DNA of 64,000 nucleotides from Paracoccus caeni (GCF_016629665.1 NZ_JAEPRQ010000005.1:167666-231665); one strand, 5' to 3'. Shown: positions 33,425 to 44,906, counted from the stretch's first letter. Numbers and translations are program-made. The notes: a model not told the origin generated them from the letters alone.

Positions 33425-35623
33425 ATGAATGCGGATGACAAGCGGCTGAACCGGCTGATCCTTGGCGCTGCGGCGGCATTGCTGATCCTGCCATGGTATC
33501 GCGTGCGCAGCGGTTTCTTTGGCTTCGGTTGGCTGGAGGACGTGATCTCCACCCCCGATCTGTGGCCGGGATTGGTGCAGGCCGTCATCGGGCGCTGGCA
33601 GGTTTGGCCGGTCCTGTTGCTTGTCGCCGCCACGATCTGGCTGCGCATCGCGACCCCATCGGGCGCGAAAAGAGGCCGGACGATGATCTGGATCGGCGCG
33701 CTTGGCCTGATCTGGCTGGCCGTCGAAGGTCTGTCCGTCGGCACACGCGGCTGGAACTGGGGGCTGCTTGAGGCGACGTTCGGCGAGGCGGCAGGTCAGC
33801 CTGCTTTCGGCGCGGGCGCGATCATACTGGGGCTGTTTTTCACCTGCATGATCTCGTTCGGGAATGCCGAGCGCGGCGCGCTGAAGGGGGATGCTTTCAT
33901 CCTCACCGCCATTTCGATCCTGATCCTGCTGGTCGGGGTCTTTGTCTTTTACCCGATCATGTCGATCTTCACCGGCGCGTTTCAGGATTTCGACGGCTCC
34001 TTCACCTCGGAAGGGGTCCGCCGCAATATCGTCGATCCGCGCATCTGGAGCCTTGGCTGCCTGACCGGCGGCTATTGCGGTGTCGCGTGGCGGACGTTCT
34101 TCCTTGCGGTCTGCACCGCCACCGCCACCACCGCGCTTGGCCTTGCCTTCGCGCTGGTCGCCACCCGCACCCGCTTTCCCTTCAAGAAGGGGCTGCGCCT
34201 GCTGACCATTCTGCCGATCATCACCCCGCCTTTCGTCGTGGGCCTTGCGCTGATGATGCTGTTGGGCCGGTCGGGCACGCTGACGCAACTGATCGAATCC
34301 GGCACCGGCTGGGAGCTTGGACGCTGGCTTTACGGATTGACCGGCATCTGGCTGGCGCAGGTTCTCAGCTTCACGCCCATCGCCTTTCTGGTGCTGATCG
34401 GCGTGGTCGAGGGCGTCAGTCCGTCGATGGAGGAAGCCAGCCAGACCCTTCGCGCCGGGCGTTGGCGGACCTTCCGCAAGGTGTCGCTGCCGCTGATGGC
34501 ACCGGGTCTGGCGAATGCGTGGCTGATCGGCTTCATCGAAAGCATGGCCGATTTCGGCAACCCCTTGGTGCTGGGCGGCTCGGGCGGGGTGCTGTCCACC
34601 GAGATTTTCTTCTCGGTCGTTGGTGCGCAGAACGATCCCTCGCGGGCGGCGGTGCTGGCGGCGGTGCTGCTGTTCTTCACGCTTTCGGCCTTTCTGGCAC
34701 AGCGGCTGTGGCTGTCGGGTCGCAACTTCGCCACCGTTGGCGGCAAGGGCGACGGCGGCACCCATTCCCTGCTGCCCCGGCGGGTTGCCATTCCGGTCAT
34801 CAGCCTTGTCAGCCTGTGGAGCCTCTTCACCATCATCGTCTATGCGATGATCCTGTTCGGCGGTTTCGTGAAACTGTGGGGGCTGGATCACACGCTGACC
34901 TTCGAGCATTACATCCGCGCCTTCGGGGTGACCTTTGGCGAGAACGGCATACGTTGGACCGGGGTGGCGTGGAACAGCTTCTGGACCACCATGATCATCG
35001 CACTGATCGCCGCGCCACTGACGGCGGCTGTCGGGCTGATCACCGGCTGGCTGATCGCGCGGCAGAAATTCCCCGGCAAGACCATCTTCGAATTCGTGCT
35101 GATGATGAGCTTCGCCATCCCCGGCACGGTCATCGGCATCAGCTATATCATGGCCTTCAACCTGCCGCCGATCCAGATGACCGGGACCGCGCTGATCCTG
35201 ATCGTCTGCTTCGTCTTCCGCAACATGCCCGTCGGCGTGCGTGGCGGGGTGGCTGCCATGGCGCAGCTTGACGGCAGCCTTGACGAGGCGTCGCTGACCC
35301 TTGGCGCCAATTCCGGGCGCACCTTGCGCCGGGTGATCCTGCCGCTGCTGCGGCCCGCGATCATGGCGGCGCTGGTCTATAGCTTCGTTCGGGCGATCAC
35401 CTCGATCTCGGCGGTGATCTTTCTTGTCTCGGCCAAATACAACATGGCCACGTCTTATATCGTCGGTCTGGTCGAAAACGGGCAATACGGGGTGGCGATC
35501 GCCTATTCCTCGGTGCTGATCGTGGTGATGATCACGGTGATCGGGGGCTTCCAGCTTCTGGTCGGCGAACGTCGGCTGCGGCGCAGGACCACACAACAAA
35601 TCGCCAGGGAGGCAGCGACGTGA
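33425..35623 (+). CDS. Fused ABC transporter permease, AfuB-like
   Basis: A 732-residue inner-membrane protein that fuses two permease units. Each has an EAA-type coupling loop: EEASQTLRAGRWRTFRKVSL and DEASLTLGANSGRTLRRVIL. About 12-14 helices are predicted, with an N-terminal extension of several helices before the first unit. It forms the channel for the binding protein encoded 73 nt upstream, and its stop overlaps the ATPase gene start (GTGA). Confidence 0.9.
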   Translation: MNADDKRLNRLILGAAAALLILPWYRVRSGFFGFGWLEDVISTPDLWPGLVQAVIGRWQVWPVLLLVAATIWLRIATPSGAKRGRTMIWIGALGLIWLAVEGLSVGTRGWNWGLLEATFGEAAGQPAFGAGAIILGLFFTCMISFGNAERGALKGDAFILTAISILILLVGVFVFYPIMSIFTGAFQDFDGSFTSEGVRRNIVDPRIWSLGCLTGGYCGVAWRTFFLAVCTATATTALGLAFALVATRTRFPFKKGLRLLTILPIITPPFVVGLALMMLLGRSGTLTQLIESGTGWELGRWLYGLTGIWLAQVLSFTPIAFLVLIGVVEGVSPSMEEASQTLRAGRWRTFRKVSLPLMAPGLANAWLIGFIESMADFGNPLVLGGSGGVLSTEIFFSVVGAQNDPSRAAVLAAVLLFFTLSAFLAQRLWLSGRNFATVGGKGDGGTHSLLPRRVAIPVISLVSLWSLFTIIVYAMILFGGFVKLWGLDHTLTFEHYIRAFGVTFGENGIRWTGVAWNSFWTTMIIALIAAPLTAAVGLITGWLIARQKFPGKTIFEFVLMMSFAIPGTVIGISYIMAFNLPPIQMTGTALILIVCFVFRNMPVGVRGGVAAMAQLDGSLDEASLTLGANSGRTLRRVILPLLRPAIMAALVYSFVRAITSISAVIFLVSAKYNMATSYIVGLVENGQYGVAIAYSSVLIVVMITVIGGFQLLVGERRLRRRTTQQIAREAAT

Positions 35624-36675
35624 GCAATCCGCAAAGAGGCGCGGTCGAGTTCCGCTCGGTCCGCAAGGATTACGGGGCATTCACCGCGATCCCGCATCTG
35701 GACCTGAAGATCGAGCCGGGGCAGTTGGTGACATTGCTGGGGCCGTCCGGCTGCGGCAAGACGACGACGCTGCGGATGCTGGCCGGGCTGGAGACGCCGA
35801 CCCAAGGCGCGATCCTGATCGGCGGGCAGGATGTGACACGCCTGCCGCCAAACCGGCGCGACGTGACGATGGTGTTTCAAAGCTATGCCCTTTTCCCGCA
35901 TATGAGCGTGTTTCAGAACATCGCCTATGGGCTGGAATCCGGCGGGCTGCGCGCGTCCGAAGCCCGCGCCGCTGCCGGCAAGGGGCTGGAACTGGTCGGC
36001 CTCTCGGGCCTTGGCGACCGCCTGCCGTCCGAGTTGTCAGGCGGGCAACAGCAACGCGTGGCGGTGGCGCGCGCGCTGGTGCTTGAACCGCAGGTGCTGC
36101 TGCTGGACGAGCCTTTGTCGAACCTCGACGCCCGTTTGCGCCGCCGCGTCCGCACCGAGATCCGCGAATTGCAGCAAAGGCTGGGCTTTACCGCCGTCTA
36201 TGTGACCCACGATCAGGATGAGGCCTTGGCCGTGTCCGACCGGATCGTGGTCATGAAGGACGGCCATATCGCCCAGGACGGCACCCCGCGTCAGCTTTAC
36301 GAGACCCCCGCATCCGAATTCATCGCTGATTTCATTGGCGAGGCGAATGTGATCGGCTGCGATGTCATCTCGGTCGAAGCGGATGGCGCGCGGGTTCGTG
36401 TCGGCTCGCAGGAGATTGCCTTGCCCGCCCGATCAGCCTCGACCGGCGCGGCCAAGCTGGCGGTGCGGCCGAATGCCTTCCGCGTCCTGCAATCCGGCGA
36501 AGGGCTGGCGGGCAAGGTTCTGTCGGCGGCCTATCTGGGCGATCATTTCGAATATGAGATAGACACCGCAGCCGGACGGTTGTTCGTGGTGGATGGCGAC
36601 AGCACCACAGCCGCTGCGCCGGGTGCTGACGTGGTGCTGCAATTCCGTGGCGCGGGTGTGGCGCTGATTGCCTGA
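35620..36675 (+). CDS. ABC transporter ATP-binding protein, AfuC-like
   Basis: A 351-residue ATPase with Walker A GPSGCGKTTTLRMLAG, Q-loop VFQSYALFPHM, signature LSGGQQQRVAVARAL, Walker B LLLDEPLSNLDARL, and a C-terminal TOBE domain (~240-350). Databases would label it Fe3+ or spermidine/putrescine ATPase from the domain alone. The start is GTG, overlapping the permease stop. The phosphatase gene begins about 10 nt after its stop. Confidence 0.92.
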   Translation: MSNPQRGAVEFRSVRKDYGAFTAIPHLDLKIEPGQLVTLLGPSGCGKTTTLRMLAGLETPTQGAILIGGQDVTRLPPNRRDVTMVFQSYALFPHMSVFQNIAYGLESGGLRASEARAAAGKGLELVGLSGLGDRLPSELSGGQQQRVAVARALVLEPQVLLLDEPLSNLDARLRRRVRTEIRELQQRLGFTAVYVTHDQDEALAVSDRIVVMKDGHIAQDGTPRQLYETPASEFIADFIGEANVIGCDVISVEADGARVRVGSQEIALPARSASTGAAKLAVRPNAFRVLQSGEGLAGKVLSAAYLGDHFEYEIDTAAGRLFVVDGDSTTAAAPGADVVLQFRGAGVALIA

Positions 36676-36685
36676 GGACATGAAT

Positions 36686-37498
36686 ATGCTGGACGATACG
36701 CAACTTGCCTCACGGCTGGCCACGGTCGAGGTGATTGCGCGCAAGGCGGGTGCCTTGGCGCTGAACTATTTCAACAGCCGCGACGATCTGGAGATCGAGA
36801 CCAAGCGGACATTGACCGACATGGTCTCCATCGCTGACCGCGAGGTCGAAGAGCTGATCAGGGACGAGATTGCCCGCCTCTTCCCCGGTGACGCTATGCT
36901 GGGCGAGGAATACGGGCTTCAGGAAGGCACGACCGGGCTGACCTGGGTGGTCGATCCGATAGACGGCACCGCGCCGTTCCTGAACGGCCTGCCCGCGTGG
37001 TGCATCTCGATCGGGTTGATGGATCAAAGCGGCCCGTTACTGGGCGCGATCTTCGCGCCAGTTCTGGATGAGATGTTTCTGGGTGCGCGCGGGCAGGGGA
37101 CGACCTTGAACGGCAAGCCGGTTCAGGTCACCTCGCGGTTCGATCTGTCCTCGGGGCTGCTTGGCACCGGCTCGAACGACCGGGTGCCGGCCGCGCGTGT
37201 GGGGCATTTGCATGGTGAACTGGCCGAAGCCGGGGTGGCATGGGTCCGCTATGGCTCGGGCGCGCTGATGCTGGCCTATGTGGCGGCGGGGCGCGTGGTG
37301 GGCTTCTGCGAACCGCGGATGAGCCTGTGGGATTGCCTTGCCGCCTATGCGCTGATCGAGGCGGCAGGGGGCCGGGTCGGCCCGATCCCGTCCGAGGCCC
37401 GACAGGGTAAAGGGATGGGCGTGCTGGCCGCGACCCCGCAGGATTTCGAGAGGCTGGCGGCACTGACGCGGTTCGACGCCGCCGATTGGGAGCTTTGA
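36686..37498 (+). CDS. Inositol monophosphatase family protein
   Basis: A 270-residue Mg2+-dependent phosphatase. Metal-site motifs: GEEYG (~64), DPIDGT (~87, Asp ligands), and LWDCLAAYALIEAAGG (~210). The ATG at 36686 is preferred, with TGAGGA 7 nt upstream; an ATG 6 nt earlier is too close to it. The family includes inositol monophosphatase, histidinol phosphatase (HisN), fructose bisphosphatase and CysQ, and sequence alone does not decide. As the last gene of a Pho-box-controlled importer operon, it plausibly releases phosphate from the imported compound. A HisN role is the alternative. Confidence 0.88.
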   Translation: MLDDTQLASRLATVEVIARKAGALALNYFNSRDDLEIETKRTLTDMVSIADREVEELIRDEIARLFPGDAMLGEEYGLQEGTTGLTWVVDPIDGTAPFLNGLPAWCISIGLMDQSGPLLGAIFAPVLDEMFLGARGQGTTLNGKPVQVTSRFDLSSGLLGTGSNDRVPAARVGHLHGELAEAGVAWVRYGSGALMLAYVAAGRVVGFCEPRMSLWDCLAAYALIEAAGGRVGPIPSEARQGKGMGVLAATPQDFERLAALTRFDAADWEL

Positions 37499-37555
37499 GG
37501 GGCTAAGCGGACGGGCGGTGGCTTGAGCGCGCGGTTCTGCCTGAAAACCCTGCTT

Positions 37556-38212
37556 TCACGCAGGCTGCCGCATCGCCGCCACCAGATCGTGGAAGCGATC
37601 CCCCTGCACGATCACATGTTCGCGCAAGGCCAGCGCCGCAGCATCCGCATCACCGCCCCGGATCGCGGCGACCACGCTGTCATGTTCCTTGAACGACCGC
37701 ATCATCCGGTTGCGCACCTGCAACTGCATCCGCCGATAGGGCTGCAGCATCGCATGCAGCCGTGACGCCTCCTGCTCCAGAAAGGCGTTATGGGTCGCGC
37801 GATAGATACAGTGATGGAAAGTGGAGTTGCGGGCATAGTAAGCCTCGACATCGCCCGCCTCGGCAGCTTCGCGGCAATGTTCATGCACCGCTTCCAGTTC
37901 TCGCAATTCGGCATCGGTCACGCGTCTCGCGGCAAGGCGGCCGCAGGTCGCCTCGATCTCGGCCATGACCTCGAACCGCTCGGCCAACTCGCTTGGATTC
38001 CACTCGGTTACGAAGGTGCCACGCTTGGGGACGACCCGGACCAGACCGGATGCCTCCAACTGATGCAATGCCTCGCGGACGGGGGTGCGGGAACAGTCGA
38101 ACTCGCGCTCCAGCGCCTCGGGATCAAGCTGGCTGCCGGGCAGATAAACCCCTTTGACGATTGCGTTTTCCAGCGCGTTGCGGATCCGCACGGTATTGGA
38201 AATCGCAGCCAT
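37556..38212 (-). CDS. matR: GntR family regulator of malonate use
   Basis: A 218-residue FadR-subfamily (FCD) regulator: N-terminal winged HTH (FDCSRTPVREALHQLEASGLV, with TFV ending the wing) and a helical C-terminal effector domain with metal-site histidines (TFHHCIYRATH and the final REHV). The ATG at 38212 follows GGGGAAG; the upstream extension is not supported. It is divergent from matC-matA-matB, matching MatR of Rhizobium, a malonate-responsive regulator. The inverted repeat in the intergenic region is its probable operator. Confidence 0.85.
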   Translation of the reverse strand: MAAISNTVRIRNALENAIVKGVYLPGSQLDPEALEREFDCSRTPVREALHQLEASGLVRVVPKRGTFVTEWNPSELAERFEVMAEIEATCGRLAARRVTDAELRELEAVHEHCREAAEAGDVEAYYARNSTFHHCIYRATHNAFLEQEASRLHAMLQPYRRMQLQVRNRMMRSFKEHDSVVAAIRGGDADAAALALREHVIVQGDRFHDLVAAMRQPA

Positions 38213-38276
38213 TACTTCCCCTCGCAAAAGACCACGCCACCATAGCCAGATCGGCAAGATTTATCCAACGTGATTT

Positions 38277-38313
38277 TTGTTATATACATCACGTAACGTA
38301 ATACGTACAACAA
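38277..38313. promoter_or_regulatory. Candidate MatR operator
   Basis: An imperfect inverted repeat: TTGTTATATAC (38277-38287) against the complement of ATACGTACAACAA (38301-38313), with three ACGT cores between or within the arms. It lies 65 bp upstream of the matR start and about 90 bp upstream of matC, in the only AT-rich stretch of the region. Confidence 0.45.
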
Positions 38314-38403
38314 TAGTAGGAGGAGATTCGTGCGTCCAACGCATGGATCACATGAGGCCGGATCAACCGGCCATACGAGGTTTGCAAGGAGGAGGAGCCG
38401 CGC

Positions 38404-39786
38404 ATGACCCCGCATCTGATATCAATCTACGCTCTGGCCGTGATGTTCGTGATCGCCACGGTCTGGCCGATCAATATGGGCGTTCTGGCCTTTGTCGGCG
38501 CTTTTCTGGTCGGCACGCTGCTGGCGGGCCAATCGACCAACGACATCATCGGCGGCTTTCCGGGCGGCTTGTTCCTGACGCTGGTCGGGATCACTTGGCT
38601 GTTCGCACTGGCGCAGAACAACGGCACCATCGACTGGCTGGTGCGGATGGCCGTGCGCGCGGTCAAGGGCAGGCTTGCGGCGATCCCGTGGATCATGTTC
38701 GGCATCTCGGCGATGCTGACGGCGGTGGGCGCGGTCAGCCCCGGCGCGGTCGCCATCGTCGCACCAATCGCGCTTGGCTTTGCCTTCCGCTATCATATCT
38801 CGCCCTTGATGATGGGCCTGATGGTGGTCCATGGCGCGCAGGCCGGGGGCTTCTCGCCCATCAGCATCTATGGCGGCATCACCAATGGCGTCGTCGAAAA
38901 GGCCGGGCTGCCGCTTAGCCCGATGACGACCTTCGCCGCCAGCTTCTTCGTCAACGCCGCCGTGGCGCTGATCCTGTTCATGGTGCTGGGCGGACGCAAG
39001 CTGATGTCAGCGCGGCTTGAAAATCTCGAGCCTGTCGATGTCCCGCATGTCGAGATCGCCCGCGCCGCCACCGGCCCGCAAATCTTTGGCGACAGCGAGG
39101 CGCAGGCGCTGACCCGCCGCGTCGGCAAGGAAGGCGGCGGCCATTCCAACAAGCTGGTGGCCGAAGTGCCCGAGGGCGATCATCCCGACGGCAACCTCTA
39201 TCAGATGGTGACGCTGGCCGGGCTGGCGCTGCTTGCGGTGCTGGTTCTGGCGTTCAAGCTGGATATCGGCTTCGTTGCCCTGTCCATCGGCCTTGTGCTG
39301 GCGCTTTGGGCACCGACCATGCAGAAACGCGCGATGGCGCAGGTCGCCTGGCCCGAAATCATGCTGATCACCGGCGTCAGCACCTATGTTGCGGTGATGG
39401 AACATATGGGCACGGTCGATTTCGTGGGCGACAGTGTGGCTGGCATGGCCTCGCCGCTGCTGGCAGCGCTGATGCTGTTCTTCATCGGCGCGGTCGTGTC
39501 GGCCTTTGCCTCATCGACGGCGGTGCTTGGATCGCTGATCCCGTTGGCGGTGCCGTTCCTGCAAGGCGATACCGGCGTCGGCGCCATCGGCTTTATCGCC
39601 GGTATGGCGGTTGCGTCCACCATCGTCGATGTCAGCCCGTTCTCGACCAATGGTGCGTTGGTTCTGGCCAATGCGCATGGAATTGACCGTCAGGTCTTCT
39701 TCCGCAAGCTGCTAAGCTATGGTGCGCTGGTGACAGTGCTGGCGCCCGTGGTTCTGTGGCTGATCTTCGTGGTGCTGCCGGGTTGA
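38404..39786 (+). CDS. matC: Malonate/dicarboxylate carrier, MatC-like
   Basis: A 460-residue inner-membrane carrier with about 12 helices. The N-terminal half fits the dicarboxylate carrier MatC domain (YALAVMFVIATVWPINMGVLAF, GGFSPISIYGGITNGVVEKAG). A hydrophilic loop lies at ~200-250 (LENLEPVDV to VPEGDHPDG). Family members bring malonate into the cell. AAGGAGGAGGA is a strong ribosome-binding site 8 nt upstream. It is first in matC-matA-matB, so the order is consistent with uptake followed by activation and decarboxylation. Confidence 0.88.
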   Translation: MTPHLISIYALAVMFVIATVWPINMGVLAFVGAFLVGTLLAGQSTNDIIGGFPGGLFLTLVGITWLFALAQNNGTIDWLVRMAVRAVKGRLAAIPWIMFGISAMLTAVGAVSPGAVAIVAPIALGFAFRYHISPLMMGLMVVHGAQAGGFSPISIYGGITNGVVEKAGLPLSPMTTFAASFFVNAAVALILFMVLGGRKLMSARLENLEPVDVPHVEIARAATGPQIFGDSEAQALTRRVGKEGGGHSNKLVAEVPEGDHPDGNLYQMVTLAGLALLAVLVLAFKLDIGFVALSIGLVLALWAPTMQKRAMAQVAWPEIMLITGVSTYVAVMEHMGTVDFVGDSVAGMASPLLAALMLFFIGAVVSAFASSTAVLGSLIPLAVPFLQGDTGVGAIGFIAGMAVASTIVDVSPFSTNGALVLANAHGIDRQVFFRKLLSYGALVTVLAPVVLWLIFVVLPG

Positions 39787-39827
39787 TCCCGGCGGCCTGA
39801 ACCGACCCCGCCTGACAGGAGGCTAAC

Positions 39828-41201
39828 GTGACAAAGCTTGATCAAAACCCGCGTCAGGCACGCCCGGCCTTCTGGTCGGAACTGCTGGGCACGCTGACTG
39901 CCAGCGGGCGGCGGATGCTGGGCCGTCGCGCCGATGGCGGCAGGGTTGAGGCGCCCGATCTGGCCGAACTGGGCGAGATCCTTCTGTCCCGGCGGGGCGA
40001 GGCTTCGGGCGTGGTCATTGCCCGCGAACTTCTGGCGGGCTTCGATCAAGCCGATGAGACGGCGCGGCTGGTGTTTCTGCAAGCACTGGCCGACCGTTTC
40101 GGAAGTGATCCAAAAAGGATAAAGAAGGCGCTTCAGGCGGTTGAAAAATCGCCTGAATCTACCGAAGCGATCGAGGCACTGCACGGTGTCTCTGAACCGA
40201 AACGGCAGGAACTGTTCCGTCGCCTGAACCTTGCGCCCGGAGGCACCGCCGCACTGGTCAGAATGCGCGAGGAGTTGCTTCGCCATTTGCGCGACAATCC
40301 CTCGCTTCGCCGCGTGGACGGAGATTTCGGGCATCTGTTTTCGTCATGGTTCAATCGGGGGTTTCTGTCCTTGCGTCATATCGACTGGAACACCCCCGCC
40401 AGCATTCTTGAGAAGATCATCCGCTATGAGGCGGTCCACGCGATCCAGAACTGGGACGATCTGCGCAACCGCCTGCAGCCGACCGACCGCCGCTGCTATG
40501 GCTTCTTTCATCCGCAACTTGTCGATGAGCCGCTGATCTTCGTCGAGGTCGCGCTGACCGAAGAAGTGCCGGGCAAGGTCGCGCCATTGCTGGATCTGAA
40601 GCGCAAGCCGATCAAGGCGGAAGAGGCGGATACGGCGGTGTTCTATTCGATCTCGAACACGCAGCGGGGTTTGGCCGGGGTGTCCTTTGGCAATTTCCTG
40701 ATCAAGCAGGTGGTCGAGGAATTGAAGGCCGAACTGCCAAATATCCGCACCTTCGTCACCCTGTCGCCGGTGCCGGGCTTTGCTGCATGGCTGAAGAAAC
40801 AGCGCGAGGATGAAGGCTCAGACCTGCTGACGCCGGATCAGCGTATCTCACTGGCATTGCTGGATGAGCCGGGCTGGCAGAACGACAAAACCAAGGCCGA
40901 GGCGCTGCGCGAGCCGTTGCTGGCCGCTGCCGCCACCTATTTCCTGATCGCCCGCGATGGGCGTGGCCGCGCCGTCGATCCGGTGGCGCGCTTCCATCTG
41001 GGCAATGGTGCGCGGCTGGACCGGCTGAACTATCTGGGCGATGTCTCGGATAACGGTATGGCGCAATCGCATGGGCTGATGGTGAATTACCTTTACGATC
41101 TGGGCCAGATCGAGGTGAACCATGAAATCTTCGCCGAACGTAATGAAATCGCGGCCTCGGACAGTGTGCGCCGCGCCCTGCCTGCCAATCTGAACCTGTG
41201 A
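39828..41201 (+). CDS. matA: Malonyl-CoA decarboxylase
   Basis: This enzyme converts malonyl-CoA to acetyl-CoA and CO2. The 457-residue protein has the helical N-terminal domain (~1-150) and the GNAT-fold C-terminal domain, with CYGFFHPQLVDEPLIFVEV, FVTLSPVPGFAAWL and the conserved end block NGARLDRLNYLGD, then NGMAQSHGLMVNYLYDL. The catalytic Ser/His region is included in the second set. The start is GTG with CAGGAGG 6 nt upstream. It sits between the carrier and the malonyl-CoA synthetase genes. Confidence 0.95.
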   Translation: MTKLDQNPRQARPAFWSELLGTLTASGRRMLGRRADGGRVEAPDLAELGEILLSRRGEASGVVIARELLAGFDQADETARLVFLQALADRFGSDPKRIKKALQAVEKSPESTEAIEALHGVSEPKRQELFRRLNLAPGGTAALVRMREELLRHLRDNPSLRRVDGDFGHLFSSWFNRGFLSLRHIDWNTPASILEKIIRYEAVHAIQNWDDLRNRLQPTDRRCYGFFHPQLVDEPLIFVEVALTEEVPGKVAPLLDLKRKPIKAEEADTAVFYSISNTQRGLAGVSFGNFLIKQVVEELKAELPNIRTFVTLSPVPGFAAWLKKQREDEGSDLLTPDQRISLALLDEPGWQNDKTKAEALREPLLAAAATYFLIARDGRGRAVDPVARFHLGNGARLDRLNYLGDVSDNGMAQSHGLMVNYLYDLGQIEVNHEIFAERNEIAASDSVRRALPANLNL

Positions 41202-41214
41202 ACCGGGGGACAAT

Positions 41215-42726
41215 ATGAGTGCCAATCTGTTCGATATCCTTGTCAGCCGCATCGCCGATCCCGCAGCGCTGGCCATCGAGACGCTGGACGGCCAGCGGAT
41301 CAGCTATGCCGATCTGGTGGCGCGGGCCGGGCGTATGGCGAATGCGCTGGCCGGGCTTGGGGTAAAGCCCGGCGACCGGGTGGCGGCGCAGGTCGAGAAA
41401 TCGGTCGAGGCGATCATCCTTTATCTGGGCACGGTCAGGGCAGGGGCGATCTTTCTGCCGCTGAATACCGGCTATACCGCGACCGAGATCGATTATTTCG
41501 TCGGCGATGCGACACCTGCGGTCTTTGTCTGCGATCCCTCGCGCCAAGACGATCTGCAGGCGGTGGCCGACCGTGCGGGGGCGCGGCTGGTGACGCTGGA
41601 TGCGGCGGGCAAGGGCAGTCTGACCGATGCGGTCGCTGCCGAGGGAGAGATTTTTGCGACCGTCCCGCGCGAGGCGGATGATCTGGCGGCGCTGCTTTAT
41701 ACATCGGGGACGACGGGGCGGTCGAAAGGGGCGATGCTGACGCATGGCAACCTTGTTTCGAACACATTGGCGCTGATCGAGGCGTGGCGCTATTCGGCCA
41801 GCGATGTGTTGATCCACGCGCTTCCGATCTTTCACACGCACGGGCTTTTCGTGGCGACCAATGTCACGCTTTTCTCTGGCGCATCAATGGTTTTCCTGCC
41901 GAAATTCGACGTTGACCGGATTTTCGAACTGATGCCGCGCGCCACCGTGCTGATGGGCGTTCCGACCTTCTATGTCCGGCTTTTGCAGGATGATATGCTG
42001 ACGGCCGAGAATACCTCGAAGATGCGGCTTTTCGTGTCGGGATCGGCGCCTTTGCTGGCCGAGACGCATCGGGAATGGGAGGCGCGGACCGGCCATGCGA
42101 TCCTTGAGCGCTATGGCATGACCGAGACGAACATGAACGCCTCGAACCCTTATGAGGGCGATCGGGTGGCGGGGACGGTGGGGATGCCGCTGCCGGGGGT
42201 CGAGATCATCGTGACCGATCCCGACAGCGGCGCGGAACTGCCGCGAGGCGAGATCGGGATGGTCGAGGTGCGGGGGCCGAACGTTTTCAAGGGCTATTGG
42301 CAGATGCCGGAAAAGACGGCGGCGGAACTGCGCGAGAACGGGTTCTTTATCACCGGCGATCTGGGGAAGATCGACGAGCACGGCTATCTGCACATCGTCG
42401 GGCGCGGCAAGGATCTGATCATCACCGGCGGCTACAATGTCTATCCCATTGAGATCGAGGCAGAAATCGACGAGTTGCCGGGGGTGAACGAATCCGCGGT
42501 AATCGGGCTGCCGCATCGCGATTTCGGCGAGGGGGTGACCGCGGTGGTGGTGGCTCAGAAAGGCGCGGATCTGTCCGAGGCCGATGTGCTGGCACCGCTG
42601 GAGGCGCGTTTGGCGAAGTTCAAGCTGCCGAAACGGGTGATGTTCGTCGAGGAACTGCCGCGGAACACCATGGGCAAGGTGCAGAAGAACATGCTGCGGG
42701 ATCGGTTCGCGGATCTTTATCGTTAA
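41215..42726 (+). CDS. matB: Malonyl-CoA synthetase
   Basis: MatB activates malonate to malonyl-CoA with ATP and CoA. The 503-residue ANL-superfamily protein has the AMP-binding signature LLYTSGTTGRSKGAMLTHGN, YGMTETNMNASNPY, the hinge region GDLGKIDEHGYLHIVGRGKD, and the catalytic Lys region GKVQKNML at the C-terminus. It starts 13 nt after matA with GGGGG upstream. Together with MatA it turns imported malonate into acetyl-CoA. Confidence 0.94.
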   Translation: MSANLFDILVSRIADPAALAIETLDGQRISYADLVARAGRMANALAGLGVKPGDRVAAQVEKSVEAIILYLGTVRAGAIFLPLNTGYTATEIDYFVGDATPAVFVCDPSRQDDLQAVADRAGARLVTLDAAGKGSLTDAVAAEGEIFATVPREADDLAALLYTSGTTGRSKGAMLTHGNLVSNTLALIEAWRYSASDVLIHALPIFHTHGLFVATNVTLFSGASMVFLPKFDVDRIFELMPRATVLMGVPTFYVRLLQDDMLTAENTSKMRLFVSGSAPLLAETHREWEARTGHAILERYGMTETNMNASNPYEGDRVAGTVGMPLPGVEIIVTDPDSGAELPRGEIGMVEVRGPNVFKGYWQMPEKTAAELRENGFFITGDLGKIDEHGYLHIVGRGKDLIITGGYNVYPIEIEAEIDELPGVNESAVIGLPHRDFGEGVTAVVVAQKGADLSEADVLAPLEARLAKFKLPKRVMFVEELPRNTMGKVQKNMLRDRFADLYR

Positions 42727-42980
42727 AGGTCCGCGCAACACCTGCGGGCGTTGCAATCGGTATTTGTGCAACGAAGAAACGTCAGGGGCGCTTTTCGCAG
42801 CAAATGCTGGGGGAATGATCGCACAGGACATGCACTGCGAAGGCACAGGGCGTACACAGGCTGTACACAGCTTGCGAACGGTGGGTGTTGCGCGGGTGAG
42901 GGTGGCAGGGTGATGGACACCGCTGCCGCCGCTCATGGTCTTTCGGTTGCGGTCGTTTGCCCGACCCTATGCAGGCCGGG
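42727..42980. other. Convergent intergenic region, matB / thiC
   Basis: No gene is visible. A GCAAC-N10-GTTGC hairpin follows matB closely (around 42735-42755) and may end its transcript. Two adjacent 8-bp direct repeats, GTACACAG, occur at 42852 and 42863 with an 11-bp period. Nothing else of note. Confidence 0.5.
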
Positions 42981-44882
<1,902 letters not shown>

Positions 44883-44906
44883 TCAGGTTGCGGGATGCCC
44901 TTCGGT

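Noticed and set aside
33248..35680. 810-codon open frame antisense to the permease gene
   Set aside because: Its translation is rich in Arg, Asp, Gln and His with no domain, and the sense strand is a clear two-unit ABC permease. Long antisense frames are common in this high-GC DNA.
32326..36675. Fe3+ importer FbpABC
   Set aside because: No tandem tyrosine iron site in the binding protein, a Pho box in the promoter, and a phosphatase gene in the operon.
42852..42873. Direct repeats GTACACAG as origin iterons or a CRISPR remnant
   Set aside because: Only two 8-bp copies, no further units, and no rep or cas gene nearby.
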